From DATARH01 sp036268075 (lineage in GTDB: Bacteria > Pseudomonadota > Alphaproteobacteria > ATCC43930 > CGMCC-115725): a DNA stretch of 64,000 nt. The notes under the pieces are model-generated. The model saw only the letters and a program-made list of their open reading frames with translations. It searched no databases and was not told the origin of the DNA. The position numbers and the translations under genes were made by a program. Below are positions 9,379 to 17,509 of this stretch, one piece after another. The stretch lies in the NCBI GenBank assembly GCA_036268075.1, contig DATAUV010000001.1, positions 1 to 64,000 on the forward strand. Reading direction: 5' to 3'. Position 1 is the stretch's first letter. The number at the start of each line of letters is the position of its first letter.

Positions 9379-11088
9379 TCAGTAATGCATCGTTACCCTC
9401 GTGAACACCGCGTACCGGGCCTCGGGCGAGACGTCCGCGCCCTGGGGATGGACCGTCAGGCGGTGCACCCCCTCGACCTCCCAGAACAGCCACGGCGTCA
9501 GGTCGGAACGCACCCCGAGGCCGGCCGAGTTGATCGTCGTGCTGATGTCGGACGGGGCCAGGTTGTAGCCGCGGCCGTAATCCCAGAACTGGTAGAACTG
9601 CGTCGACAGCTTATAAGAGGAACCCACCAGCGGCAGGTCGGTGAACGAGGCGTTCTCCTGCAGCTCGACGGTCGATCCGATCGCCCGGTCGCCGGTTACC
9701 TCGCCGTTGAAGAAGCCGCGGCCGAACTGGATGCCGCCGAGGAAGAATTTCTCGCTCGGCGGCAGGATGTCCTTGCTGTACTGGCCCCCGACCGACAGCT
9801 TCAGCGCCGTCCTCACGTCGTCGAAGGTGAACAGGTCCTGCACCCGCGTCAGGTCGCCGGAAACCTTCTGGAAATGAACCTGGTTCAACGGCCGCAGGTT
9901 GCTGGTGCCGGCGAGCCCGCCGCTGAACTTGATGTTGAGCACGCTAGCCGCCGGAAGGTCGCCGACGAACGCATCCTGAAAGTCGAACGAGTTGCCGAGG
10001 CGCGTCATCAACAAATGGCTGCCGCTCTGCGTCGACGCTCCACCGGCCGCGAGCGTGATCGTCGACTGATAGGTGTCGAGGTCGGTCTCGATCCGCCAGT
10101 TGAACCGGCGGCTGCGGACGATCGGATACGACAGCGCGCCGCCGCCGATCATCAAGTCGCCGTTGAACCCGGTCGCCGCGAGGATGCCGCCGGGCTGGTT
10201 GTTGCCGTCGCCGAAGTACCAGCGCGCCTTGATGCCGTCGTCGCCGAGAAAGGCGTCGCCGTTGACCTGCCCGAAGATCTGCTCGCGGTTGAAGGTGGTG
10301 AACAGCAGCGCCTCGACCCGCTCGCCGAGCGAGGTGAACGAGTTGGTCGCGCCGCTCAGCAGCATTTCGCTCGGGCCCGCCTCGGTCGAGCCGCGGTTGT
10401 CGTAGTTGAGCAGGCCGCTGACCGGCTTGCGCGCCACCTGCGCGATCAGCGTCACCGCCCCCGGCTTGTCCGATTCGTGGTGCAGGACCGCCGTCACCGT
10501 CACGCCGGGGACATCGTTCGCCAGCAGCAGGTAACGCTCGAGGTCGGCGTTGTTGGTCGGCCGCTTCGCGGTCAGATGATCGAGCATCTTGTAGACGAGT
10601 GTCCCCGCCGGCCCGATGTCGCCGTCGAGTTTTACCTGGTTGATGTAGCCTTCGATTACGCTGACGACAAAGATGACCTGATTCGCCTGGCGCCGGAATT
10701 CGCCGCGCACGAGCGTCAGGATGTATCCGTCCTCGCGGTAGCGGGTCTGGAGCGCCTGGACGATCGCGTCGAGCCTGGCGCGCGGCACGTCGCGACCGAC
10801 CGCGTCCGCGAACGAAGCGCGGAGCGAGGCCTCGTCGTAGACGGTCGCCCCTTCGACGACGACCCTGTCGACCCTCACCGGCGCCCCCGTCGGCGGCGGC
10901 CCCGGCTGGCTCGGCGGGGCCGCGGGCATCACGATCTCGGGCTGTTCCTGCGGCAGCACCCGCGGCACGGGCGAGGTCAGCGGCGCCAGCGCACCCGGCG
11001 GCAAGCCGCCGACCGCCTGCGCCAACGCCCCCGGCGCCGCGGCGAGCAGCCCCCAGACCGCCAAGGTGGGCAGACGCCATCCCCCCAT
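9379..11088 (-). CDS. TpsB outer-membrane transporter, ShlB/FhaC/HecB family
   Basis: A 16-strand Omp85-type barrel that secretes the downstream TpsA. The chosen start gives a clean signal peptide (MGGWRLPTLAVWGLLAAAPG, then ALAQA) and a 569-residue protein, usual for the family. Order: proline-rich linker with an H1-like segment, two POTRA domains (about residues 55-215, including VDRVVVEGATVYDEASLRAS), then a barrel ending in an aromatic residue (VTMHY). The conserved barrel loop 6 motif shows as FGRGFFNGEVTGD. The frame is open further upstream to an ATG at 11220, but that stretch encodes no export signal and contains an inverted repeat, so I consider it leader sequence. First gene of the tpsB-tpsA operon. 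Confidence 0.9.
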   Translation of the reverse strand: MGGWRLPTLAVWGLLAAAPGALAQAVGGLPPGALAPLTSPVPRVLPQEQPEIVMPAAPPSQPGPPPTGAPVRVDRVVVEGATVYDEASLRASFADAVGRDVPRARLDAIVQALQTRYREDGYILTLVRGEFRRQANQVIFVVSVIEGYINQVKLDGDIGPAGTLVYKMLDHLTAKRPTNNADLERYLLLANDVPGVTVTAVLHHESDKPGAVTLIAQVARKPVSGLLNYDNRGSTEAGPSEMLLSGATNSFTSLGERVEALLFTTFNREQIFGQVNGDAFLGDDGIKARWYFGDGNNQPGGILAATGFNGDLMIGGGALSYPIVRSRRFNWRIETDLDTYQSTITLAAGGASTQSGSHLLMTRLGNSFDFQDAFVGDLPAASVLNIKFSGGLAGTSNLRPLNQVHFQKVSGDLTRVQDLFTFDDVRTALKLSVGGQYSKDILPPSEKFFLGGIQFGRGFFNGEVTGDRAIGSTVELQENASFTDLPLVGSSYKLSTQFYQFWDYGRGYNLAPSDISTTINSAGLGVRSDLTPWLFWEVEGVHRLTVHPQGADVSPEARYAVFTRVTMHY

Positions 11089-11461
11089 CCGCCCCAGTCG
11101 CCCCCTCTGACGCACTCCGGTCCCCTCCGCGTCGATCATTCGGGAAGCCGCCCCACCGGCCGTCCCTTTATTTCCGCCCACCGCCCGTAATATGGGCGGT
11201 GGATAAACTTTACCGCGCATCTTAGTTTACAAGCCTCGCGCGTTGGCATCCAGTTAAAAAAAGTGACCGAAACCGGATAAGATCGCGTATCGGGCTAACG
11301 TGGTACCATGCCCCGTTCGCGCCCGCCATAGGCGGGAGCTTGGCCGCATCGGATCGACGCCGCGGATCGGCCGCCGGAGGGCGACCCGGCACCGCCCGCG
11401 CGCCGACAGTTTTGACTTGCATCCGAAACCGGCTTGCCCGTAGGTTGAGTTTCCAATCGAC
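11089..11461. other. Divergent control region between the TPS and T6SS operons
   Basis: This 373-base stretch separates tpsB (minus) from tssA (plus). I find no convincing gene: the short open frames here are arginine-rich and lack ribosome binding sites. The central part (about 11220-11290) is clearly more A+T-rich than its surroundings and includes a run of seven A residues, as expected for promoters reading outward. No perfect consensus promoter was identified; only the inverted repeat listed separately stands out. Confidence 0.5.
11178..11202 (-). promoter_or_regulatory. Perfect 9-bp inverted repeat in the tpsB leader
   Basis: CCACCGCCC, a 7-base loop and GGGCGGTGG form a perfect hairpin or dyad about 90 bases before the preferred tpsB start. 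It could be an operator or an RNA stem in the 5' leader. There is no T-run, so it is not a standard terminator. Confidence 0.4.
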
Positions 11462-12589
11462 ATGCTAGGTATGACGCGTGCCGTGGGTGCAGCAGCGCTA
11501 ATAGACCTGCAGAGCCTTTTGTCCCCGATCGGCGACGCTTCACCTTGCGGGCGAGACCCTCGTCTCGACGCCTCGCCGGTGTCGCCGTTTCAGGTCGTCA
11601 AGGATGCGCGCGACGCCGCTTCGGCCCAGGACGCCGCGTTCGAGCGGGGGTTCGGGAGCGACGACGAGGCGCGCGCCTCCGAGCAGGCCCAGCGCCGCGC
11701 CTGGGCTGCGATCCGGCAGCACGGTCCCGACATCCTGACGACCATCGGCAAGGACCTCAACGTCGCGGTGTGGGTCACCGAGGCGCTGCTGCGCTCGGAC
11801 GGGCTGGCCGGGCTGCGCGACGGGCTCGCCCTGACCGCGGGACTGGTCGACCAGTACTGGGACGAGGTGTACCCGGTTCGCGAGCCCGAAGAACCCGAGG
11901 ATGAGCCCGACCCCCGAATCATCGCCATCCAGCCGCTCGCCGGCGCGGCGCGGGATTGCCGCGCGGTTCCGGCGCTGCGCCGCGTAAAGCTGAGCAACGA
12001 CGAGAACACGACGCCCCTAACCCTTTGGGAACTCGAACGATCGAGGACCGGCGGAGACGAGGGCAATGCCGAACCGCCGGATGCGCGGCTGCAGCGGAGT
12101 ACGCCCGAATTCCTGCGCGACCTCGCCGACGACGCCCGGGCTTGCCTGGCCGCGGCAGACCGGCTCGAAGCCGCGCTGGAGCCCCGCTGCGGTGCGGACG
12201 CCCCCGGCTTCGGCGGGATCAGGGAACTCGTCCAGAAGATCGCCGCGACGATCAGCGGGCACATCCCCGACGCACCGGCCGCCGCCGCCGAGCCGGCGCC
12301 GGAGCCCGTCCTCGACGGGCAAAACCCGCCCGAACAGGCCGCGTCCGCGGCGCGGACCGGCCCGGGGGTGTTCGACCGCCAGAGCGCGTTCCGTCAACTT
12401 CAAGAGGTTGCGCAGTATTTCCGGCGGACCGAGCCGCATTCGCCGCTGGCGTATGCAATCGAGAACCTGGTTCGGCGCGGGCAACTGACCCTGCCGGAAC
12501 TGATCGAAGAACTAATCGGCGATGAAACGGCGCGGCGCAATTATTACATCACCGCGGGCATTCTACCCCCGGAAACCAAAGCCTCATGA
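11462..12589 (+). CDS. tssA: Type VI secretion protein TssA (ImpA family)
   Basis: Cytoplasmic T6SS cap/priming protein that connects baseplate, tube and sheath during assembly. The N-terminal ImpA domain is visible at about residues 15-150 (SLLSPIGDASPCGRD, then DLNVAVWVTEALLR and WDEVYP). A low-complexity alanine/proline linker follows near residue 280. The C-terminal helical segment has FRQLQEVAQYFRRTEPHSP and ends in ETARRNYYITAGI, a typical short ImpA-type tail. Length 375 residues, normal for this class. A second ATG three codons in (11471) is an equally possible start. First gene of the T6SS operon. Confidence 0.88.
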   Translation: MLGMTRAVGAAALIDLQSLLSPIGDASPCGRDPRLDASPVSPFQVVKDARDAASAQDAAFERGFGSDDEARASEQAQRRAWAAIRQHGPDILTTIGKDLNVAVWVTEALLRSDGLAGLRDGLALTAGLVDQYWDEVYPVREPEEPEDEPDPRIIAIQPLAGAARDCRAVPALRRVKLSNDENTTPLTLWELERSRTGGDEGNAEPPDARLQRSTPEFLRDLADDARACLAAADRLEAALEPRCGADAPGFGGIRELVQKIAATISGHIPDAPAAAAEPAPEPVLDGQNPPEQAASAARTGPGVFDRQSAFRQLQEVAQYFRRTEPHSPLAYAIENLVRRGQLTLPELIEELIGDETARRNYYITAGILPPETKAS

Positions 12590-12598
12590 CTAGAAAAC

Positions 12599-12628
12599 TT
12601 TACATTGCAATCGAGGATACTCTAATAT
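12599..12628 (+). promoter_or_regulatory. Candidate sigma-70-type promoter before tssB
   Basis: TTTACA and TAATAT are separated by 18 bases in an A+T-rich island between tssA and tssB, 28 bases before the tssB start, which has a GGGAGG ribosome binding site. It may give extra expression of the sheath genes. Confidence 0.4.
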
Positions 12629-12655
12629 CCGCGCAATTAGTGGTGGGAGGGCATA

Positions 12656-13204
12656 ATGGAAAGCGTCCACGGTAAACTTAGCCGCGTGCGCAAGCCGCGC
12701 GTCCACATTACCTATGAAGTCGAGACCGGCGACGCGCAGGAAGTCAAAGAACTGCCTTTCGTGGTCGGCGTGATGGGAGACTTCGCCGGCGACGCGACCA
12801 AGCCGCTCAGGCCGCTCCGCGACCGCAAGTTCGCGCAGATCGACCGCGACAATTTCAACGAGGTGATGGCCAGCCTCAACCCCGGCTTGAATCTCCGCGT
12901 CGAGAATACCCTCGCCGGCGACGGCACCGAGATGCCGGTTCAGCTCGCGTTCCAGTCGATCGAGGATTTCGAGCCGGCGCGGATCGTCCAGCAGGTCGAG
13001 CCCCTGCGAAAGCTGCTGGAGACCCGCAACCAGTTGCGCGACCTGCTGACCAAGGTCGATCGGTCGGAAAGCCTCGAAAGCATTCTCGACAAGGTATTGC
13101 AGAACAGCGCCGAGCTGAAGGCGTTCTCGAGCTCTCTCGGTCTCAACCAGCAGGGTGCCGATGCCGCCGAGGCCGGACCGGCACCCGCACCCAAGGATGC
13201 ATAG
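12656..13204 (+). CDS. tssB: T6SS contractile sheath small subunit TssB (VipA/ImpB)
   Basis: Forms the contractile sheath with TssC. The sequence shows the family hallmarks: a basic start (MESVHGKLSRVRKPRVHITYE), the region ELPFVVGVMGDFAGD and, later, the helical segment that packs on TssC (LLETRNQLRDLLTKVDRSE). At 182 residues it has the usual length, with an alanine/proline-rich tail. A good GGGAGG ribosome binding site precedes the ATG. tssC starts two bases after its stop. Confidence 0.93.
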   Translation: MESVHGKLSRVRKPRVHITYEVETGDAQEVKELPFVVGVMGDFAGDATKPLRPLRDRKFAQIDRDNFNEVMASLNPGLNLRVENTLAGDGTEMPVQLAFQSIEDFEPARIVQQVEPLRKLLETRNQLRDLLTKVDRSESLESILDKVLQNSAELKAFSSSLGLNQQGADAAEAGPAPAPKDA

Positions 13205-13206
13205 CA

Positions 13207-14712
13207 ATGGCAGACGCCACCGCGCTCTCTCCATCGACCCCGGCCGCCGGTCAAACGACCGAGGCGGCGGAGTTCAACCTGCTCGACCAGGCGATCGGGG
13301 CGACCAAGCAGACCGAGCCCGACCGCGCCAAGGAGCTGCTGCGCACCCTGACCGAGGAAGCGCTAAAGGGTACGGTCACTTACGATAAGAACCTCACCCT
13401 GACCATCAACAACGCGATCAGAAGCATCGACGAAACCATCTCGCGCCAGCTCAACGCGGTCGTCCACAACGAAAAATTCCAGCGCCTCGAAGGCAGCTGG
13501 CGCGGGCTGCACCACCTCGTCCAGAACAGCGAGACCGGGACGGCGCTGAAGATTCGCGTGATCAACATCACCAAGCGGGAGTTGTACCGCGACCTCAGCC
13601 GGGCCACCGAGTTCGACCAGAGCCAGCTGTTCCGCAAGGTCTATGAGAGCGAATTCGGAATCGCCGGCGGCGTACCCTACGGCGCGCTGATCGGCGACTA
13701 CGAGTTCACCAACCATCCGGACGACGTCGAGACGCTGCGGCTGACCTCGAACGTCGCGGCCGCCGCCTTCGCGCCGTTCATCTCGGCGGCGAGCCCAAAG
13801 CTGTTCGGCCTCGACAGCTATGGCGAACTGTCCTCTCCGCGCGACCTCGCCAAGATCTTCGATACCGCCGAGTACACGAAGTGGCGCAGCTTCCGCGAGA
13901 GCGAGGACGCCCGTTTCGTCAGCCTGGTGCTGCCGCGCGTGCTCGCCCGGCTTCCGTACGGCCGGCTGACGCAGACCGTGGACGAGTTCGACTACGACGA
14001 GGCGCCGATCGACGCGAACGGCACGGCGCGCCGGATGGAGCACGACCAGTATTGCTGGATGAACGCCGCGTATGTACTGGGGGAGCGGCTTACCGAGGCG
14101 TTCGCGCAGTCGGGGTGGTGCACCGCGATCCGCGGCGCCGAGAACGGCGGCAAGGTCGAGAACCTGCCGTTCCACACCTTCAAGAGCGACGACGGCGACA
14201 CCGACAGCACCTGCCCGACCGAGATCGGCATCACCGACCGGCGCGACCACGAGCTGTCGAACCTCGGCTTCCTGCCGCTGGTCCACTACAAGAACCACGA
14301 TTACAGCGTGTTCTTCTCCGGCCAGACGACGCAGCAGCCCAAAAAATACGACCGGCCCGACGCCACCGCTAACGCGGCAATCTCGGCCCGGCTGCCGTAC
14401 ATCATGGCGACCTCGCGGATCTCGCACTACCTCAAGGCGATCGCGCGGGACAAGATCGGTTCGTTCAAGGAGGCAGCCGACCTCGAACAGACGCTCAAGC
14501 AGTGGATCGAGCGCTACACCAACTCGAACACCAACCCGAGCGACCGCGACAAGGCCCGCTATCCGCTGCGCGAGGCGCAGATCAAGGTCGAGGAAATCCC
14601 CGGCAAGCCCGGCTCCTACCAGGCCGTCGCCCATATGCGGCCGTGGCTGCAGCTCGAAGAGCTCAGCACCTCGCTGCGGATGGTCGCGCGCATGCCCGAT
14701 TTGCGGAAGTGA
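13207..14712 (+). CDS. tssC: T6SS contractile sheath large subunit TssC (VipB/ImpC)
   Basis: The main sheath subunit, 501 residues, full length. Family motifs are plain: EGSWRGLHHLVQNSETG, ATEFDQSQLFRKVYESEFG, GDYEFTNHPDDVETL, AAAFAPFISAASPKLFGLDS and, near the end, YPLREAQIKVEEIPGKPGSY followed by AHMRPWLQLEELSTSLRMV. It lies directly after tssB and before a shorter paralogue, as in the rhizobial imp locus where impC is followed by the related impD. Confidence 0.95.
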   Translation: MADATALSPSTPAAGQTTEAAEFNLLDQAIGATKQTEPDRAKELLRTLTEEALKGTVTYDKNLTLTINNAIRSIDETISRQLNAVVHNEKFQRLEGSWRGLHHLVQNSETGTALKIRVINITKRELYRDLSRATEFDQSQLFRKVYESEFGIAGGVPYGALIGDYEFTNHPDDVETLRLTSNVAAAAFAPFISAASPKLFGLDSYGELSSPRDLAKIFDTAEYTKWRSFRESEDARFVSLVLPRVLARLPYGRLTQTVDEFDYDEAPIDANGTARRMEHDQYCWMNAAYVLGERLTEAFAQSGWCTAIRGAENGGKVENLPFHTFKSDDGDTDSTCPTEIGITDRRDHELSNLGFLPLVHYKNHDYSVFFSGQTTQQPKKYDRPDATANAAISARLPYIMATSRISHYLKAIARDKIGSFKEAADLEQTLKQWIERYTNSNTNPSDRDKARYPLREAQIKVEEIPGKPGSYQAVAHMRPWLQLEELSTSLRMVARMPDLRK

Positions 14713-14728
14713 ACGACGGCATGGTTGC

Positions 14729-16186
14729 GTGGATTTATCGGCCGGTCTGACCGCGGAGACGCCGCCGCACGCCGCAGCGCCGGGATACGGCGCACGGGAC
14801 GCCGCGCCGCTGGACGCGGGCGCCGCGCCGGTAACGGCGCTGGGCGGGTCCGGGGCCGCAGACCCGATCCGGCAGCAGATCGACCGGGTCATCGCGGGAA
14901 TCGACGGGCTGCTCAGCGAGCAGGTCAACCGGATCGTCGCGCACCCCCGCTTTCGCGCGCTCGAGGCGAGCTGGCGCAGCCTCGCGCGGCTGGTGGAGAC
15001 CGCACGGCACAGTACCTGGATCCGCATCCGCGTCCTCGACCTGCGCTGGGCGGAATTGTGCCGCGACCTCGAACGCGCCATCGAGTTCGACCGCAGCCAG
15101 CTCTTCCGCAAGATCTATGAGGAGGAGTTCGGCACCGCCGGGGGCGAGCCGTTCGGGCTCCTGGTAGGCGACTACACGGTCTCGCACCGCCGCCGCCCCG
15201 GTCGCAGCGGCGACGACATCGCGGCGCTGCAAGGGATGGCGCGGATCGCCGCTGCCGCCTTTGCCCCCTTTGTCGTCGACGCCGCGCCCGAGCTCTTGGG
15301 GCTCGACGGGTTTGCCGAGCTGTCGACACCGGTCAACCTGGCTGCCCTGCTGCGCGACGCCGAATACGACCGCTGGCGCAGCTTTCAGGAAAACGACGAG
15401 TCGCGCTTTCTCGGGATCGTCTTGCCGCACGTACTGGCTAGCGCGCCCTATCGCGACGACGGCACCCGCCGCGACGGCTTTCGCTTTTGCGATGACCGCA
15501 CCGAGGCTGACGAGCTCGCCTGGGGCGGCGGCGCCTATGCCTTCGCCGCCGTGGCGATGCGCGCGTTTATCGAGAGCGGCTGGTTCGCGGCCATTCGCGG
15601 CGGGGTGGTCGGCTCCGAGGAAGGCGGCATCGTCCCCGACCTCGACATCCCGTGGTTCGACACCGATCAACCCGAGATCGCGACCATCTTTCCCGGCGAG
15701 GTGCAGATCGAGGACACGCAGGAGGCCGAACTCGGCGAGCTGGGCTTCATCCCGGTGGTCCGCGCCAACGGCACCAGCCTCGCGGTATTCTGCGGCAACG
15801 CGTCGGTGCAGCGGCCACGCGCGTACGACCAGGCCCTCGCCACCGTGAACGCGCGGCTGTCGGCGATGCTGCAATACATCTTGTGCATCTCGCGCTTTGC
15901 CCACTACCTCAAATGCCTGGGGCGGGATGCGATCGGCTCGGTTGCCACCGCCGAGGCGATCCAGCGTCGCCTGCAACAGTGGATCACCCAGTACTGCAAC
16001 ACCAACGAGACGGCCCCGCTCGCCACGCTGGCGCGGCGGCCGCTGCGGGAGGCGCGCGTCGAAATCCGGGAAATGGCCGACCGGCCGGGCGCGTATTATT
16101 GCGTCGCGCACCTCCAGCCGCATTTCCAGCTCGATCGGGTCGAGACCAGCTTTCGGCTGGTCACAGACCTGACCGCGCCGGGCTGA
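14729..16186 (+). CDS. Second TssC-like sheath protein (ImpD/EvpB paralogue)
   Basis: A 485-residue paralogue of the preceding TssC. The pair shares ordered motifs: EASWRSLARLVETARHSTW, AIEFDRSQLFRKIYEEEFG, AAAAFAPFVVDAAPELLGLD and, at the end, PLREARVEIREMADRPGAYY then HLQPHFQLDRVETSFRLV. I set the start at a GTG 16 bases after the tssC stop; the frame is open far upstream but overlaps tssC there. In Imp-type loci this paralogue is called ImpD. Whether it joins the sheath or acts in assembly is not known to me. Confidence 0.85.
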   Translation: MDLSAGLTAETPPHAAAPGYGARDAAPLDAGAAPVTALGGSGAADPIRQQIDRVIAGIDGLLSEQVNRIVAHPRFRALEASWRSLARLVETARHSTWIRIRVLDLRWAELCRDLERAIEFDRSQLFRKIYEEEFGTAGGEPFGLLVGDYTVSHRRRPGRSGDDIAALQGMARIAAAAFAPFVVDAAPELLGLDGFAELSTPVNLAALLRDAEYDRWRSFQENDESRFLGIVLPHVLASAPYRDDGTRRDGFRFCDDRTEADELAWGGGAYAFAAVAMRAFIESGWFAAIRGGVVGSEEGGIVPDLDIPWFDTDQPEIATIFPGEVQIEDTQEAELGELGFIPVVRANGTSLAVFCGNASVQRPRAYDQALATVNARLSAMLQYILCISRFAHYLKCLGRDAIGSVATAEAIQRRLQQWITQYCNTNETAPLATLARRPLREARVEIREMADRPGAYYCVAHLQPHFQLDRVETSFRLVTDLTAPG

Positions 16187-16202
16187 TCGGGCGGCGACGC
16201 GC

Positions 16203-17018
16203 ATGGCCGACGACGCACAGGCGCTGCTTCGCGACGGCCGCCTCACCGACGCGCTCGCCGCCCAGGCCGCCGCGGTCCGGTCGGCGCCGACGGCGATCGG
16301 CGCGCGCTGGTTCTATGCCGAGTTGCTGTGCCTCGCCGGCGACCACGACCGGGCCGACCGGATGCTCGACATCGTCGCTTCGCAAGCCGCCGACCGCCAG
16401 CCCGCCGCCGAACGCTTTCGGCAGATCCTGCGCGGCGAGGAAATCCGCCGGCAGGTGCTGACCGAGGGGCGCGCGCCGCGGCTCGTCGGCGCCGGCGTCG
16501 CCGGTTTGCAGCCGGTCGCCGAGGCGCTGCTGCTGACGCGGACCGGCCGCCCGGCCGAGGCGCTCGCCTGCCTTGCCGCGGACGACCCGTCCCCCGCCGG
16601 CCCGGGACGGCGCAACGGGGCGCCGTTCGCCGGGTTTCGCGACCTCGACGATCTGCTGGCGCGGCTGGTCGAGGTCATAACCCCCGAGGGCGACTATTGC
16701 TGGACGATGGCCGGCGACATCGCCCGGCTCGCAATCCAGCCGCTGGCCCGGCCGCGCGACCTGATCTGGCGTCCCGCGCAAATCGAGATCCGCGGCGGGT
16801 TCGCCGGCGAAATCTGGCTTCCGGCGCTTTATGTCGGGCCGGTCGAGCGGATGGACGACGCGCTCCGCCTCGGCCGGCGTACCGACTGGATCGAGGAGCC
16901 GGACGCCCCGGTTCGCGGCCTCGGGCTGCGCAGCTACCTGATCGACGACGACGACGTGCCGATCCACGAGCTCGGCACCATCGAGTTCGATCACGACCTG
17001 CCGGCGGCCCACCCATGA
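16203..17018 (+). CDS. tagJ: T6SS accessory protein TagJ (ImpE family)
   Basis: TagJ/ImpE proteins bind the N-terminus of TssB and assist sheath turnover in some systems. The 271 residues contain a TPR-like first half (LLRDGRLTDALAAQAAAVRS, then ARWFYAELLCLAGDHDRADR) and the ImpE C-terminal part (PRDLIWRPAQIEIRGG, then LPALYVGPVERMDDALRLG). It overlaps the tssE start by four bases (ATGA), so translation is probably coupled. Confidence 0.87.
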   Translation: MADDAQALLRDGRLTDALAAQAAAVRSAPTAIGARWFYAELLCLAGDHDRADRMLDIVASQAADRQPAAERFRQILRGEEIRRQVLTEGRAPRLVGAGVAGLQPVAEALLLTRTGRPAEALACLAADDPSPAGPGRRNGAPFAGFRDLDDLLARLVEVITPEGDYCWTMAGDIARLAIQPLARPRDLIWRPAQIEIRGGFAGEIWLPALYVGPVERMDDALRLGRRTDWIEEPDAPVRGLGLRSYLIDDDDVPIHELGTIEFDHDLPAAHP

Positions 17019-17509
17019 TCGGCGACTCCGAAGAAATCCTGCAGATGTCGCTGCTCGACCGGCTGCTGGACGGCGACCCGGCGGGCGGGCAGGACCGGCG
17101 GATCAGCCGCGGGCAGGCACGGCAGGATTTCTACGACGCGGTGCGGCGCGACCTCGAGGCGCTGCTCAACACGCGCCCATGCAGCGTCACCTGGGCCGAC
17201 AACCTGGGACAGCTCGACAGCTCGATCCTCAATTACGGCGTCAACACCGTGGGCAGCACCGCGATGGGCGCGGAGGTCAACCGCGAGCGTTTTCGCGCCG
17301 AAATCGAGGAAGCGATCCGCCGGTTCGAGCCGCGCTTTCTGCGTACCACGGTCACCCTCGTCAGCGACCCCGACGCGCTCGACCGCACGATCCGGTTCCG
17401 CATCGAGGCGCTGGTGCAGACGAGCATCGCGCCCGAGCCGCTGGTGTTCGATTCGATGCTCAACCCGTCGACCCAGGGGGTCACCGTCGCGGTGCCGCGC
17501 CATGTTTGA
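17015..17509 (+). CDS. tssE: T6SS baseplate subunit TssE (ImpF, gp25-like)
   Basis: A 164-residue baseplate wedge protein related to phage T4 gp25. The N-terminal LLDRLLDGDP and VRRDLEALLNTRP, the central LGQLDSSILNYGV and the C-terminal beta region (RTTVTLVSDPDALDRTIRFR) match the family. The ATG overlaps the tagJ stop. The reading frame also overlaps the tssF start by eight bases, so baseplate subunits E and F are translationally linked. Confidence 0.9.
   Translation: MIGDSEEILQMSLLDRLLDGDPAGGQDRRISRGQARQDFYDAVRRDLEALLNTRPCSVTWADNLGQLDSSILNYGVNTVGSTAMGAEVNRERFRAEIEEAIRRFEPRFLRTTVTLVSDPDALDRTIRFRIEALVQTSIAPEPLVFDSMLNPSTQGVTVAVPRHV

Noticed and set aside
11244..11260. Sigma-54-like word TTGGCAT with TTAA downstream
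   Set aside because: Lacks the invariant GC of the -12 box at the right spacing.
11221..11461. Short minus-strand frames in the gap between tpsB and tssA
   Set aside because: Several alternatives overlap one another, none has a good ribosome binding site or a recognisable protein.
14072..14728. Upstream extension of the second TssC-like gene
   Set aside because: Overlaps tssC in another frame with serine/arginine-rich translation; the family-like part starts after 14729.
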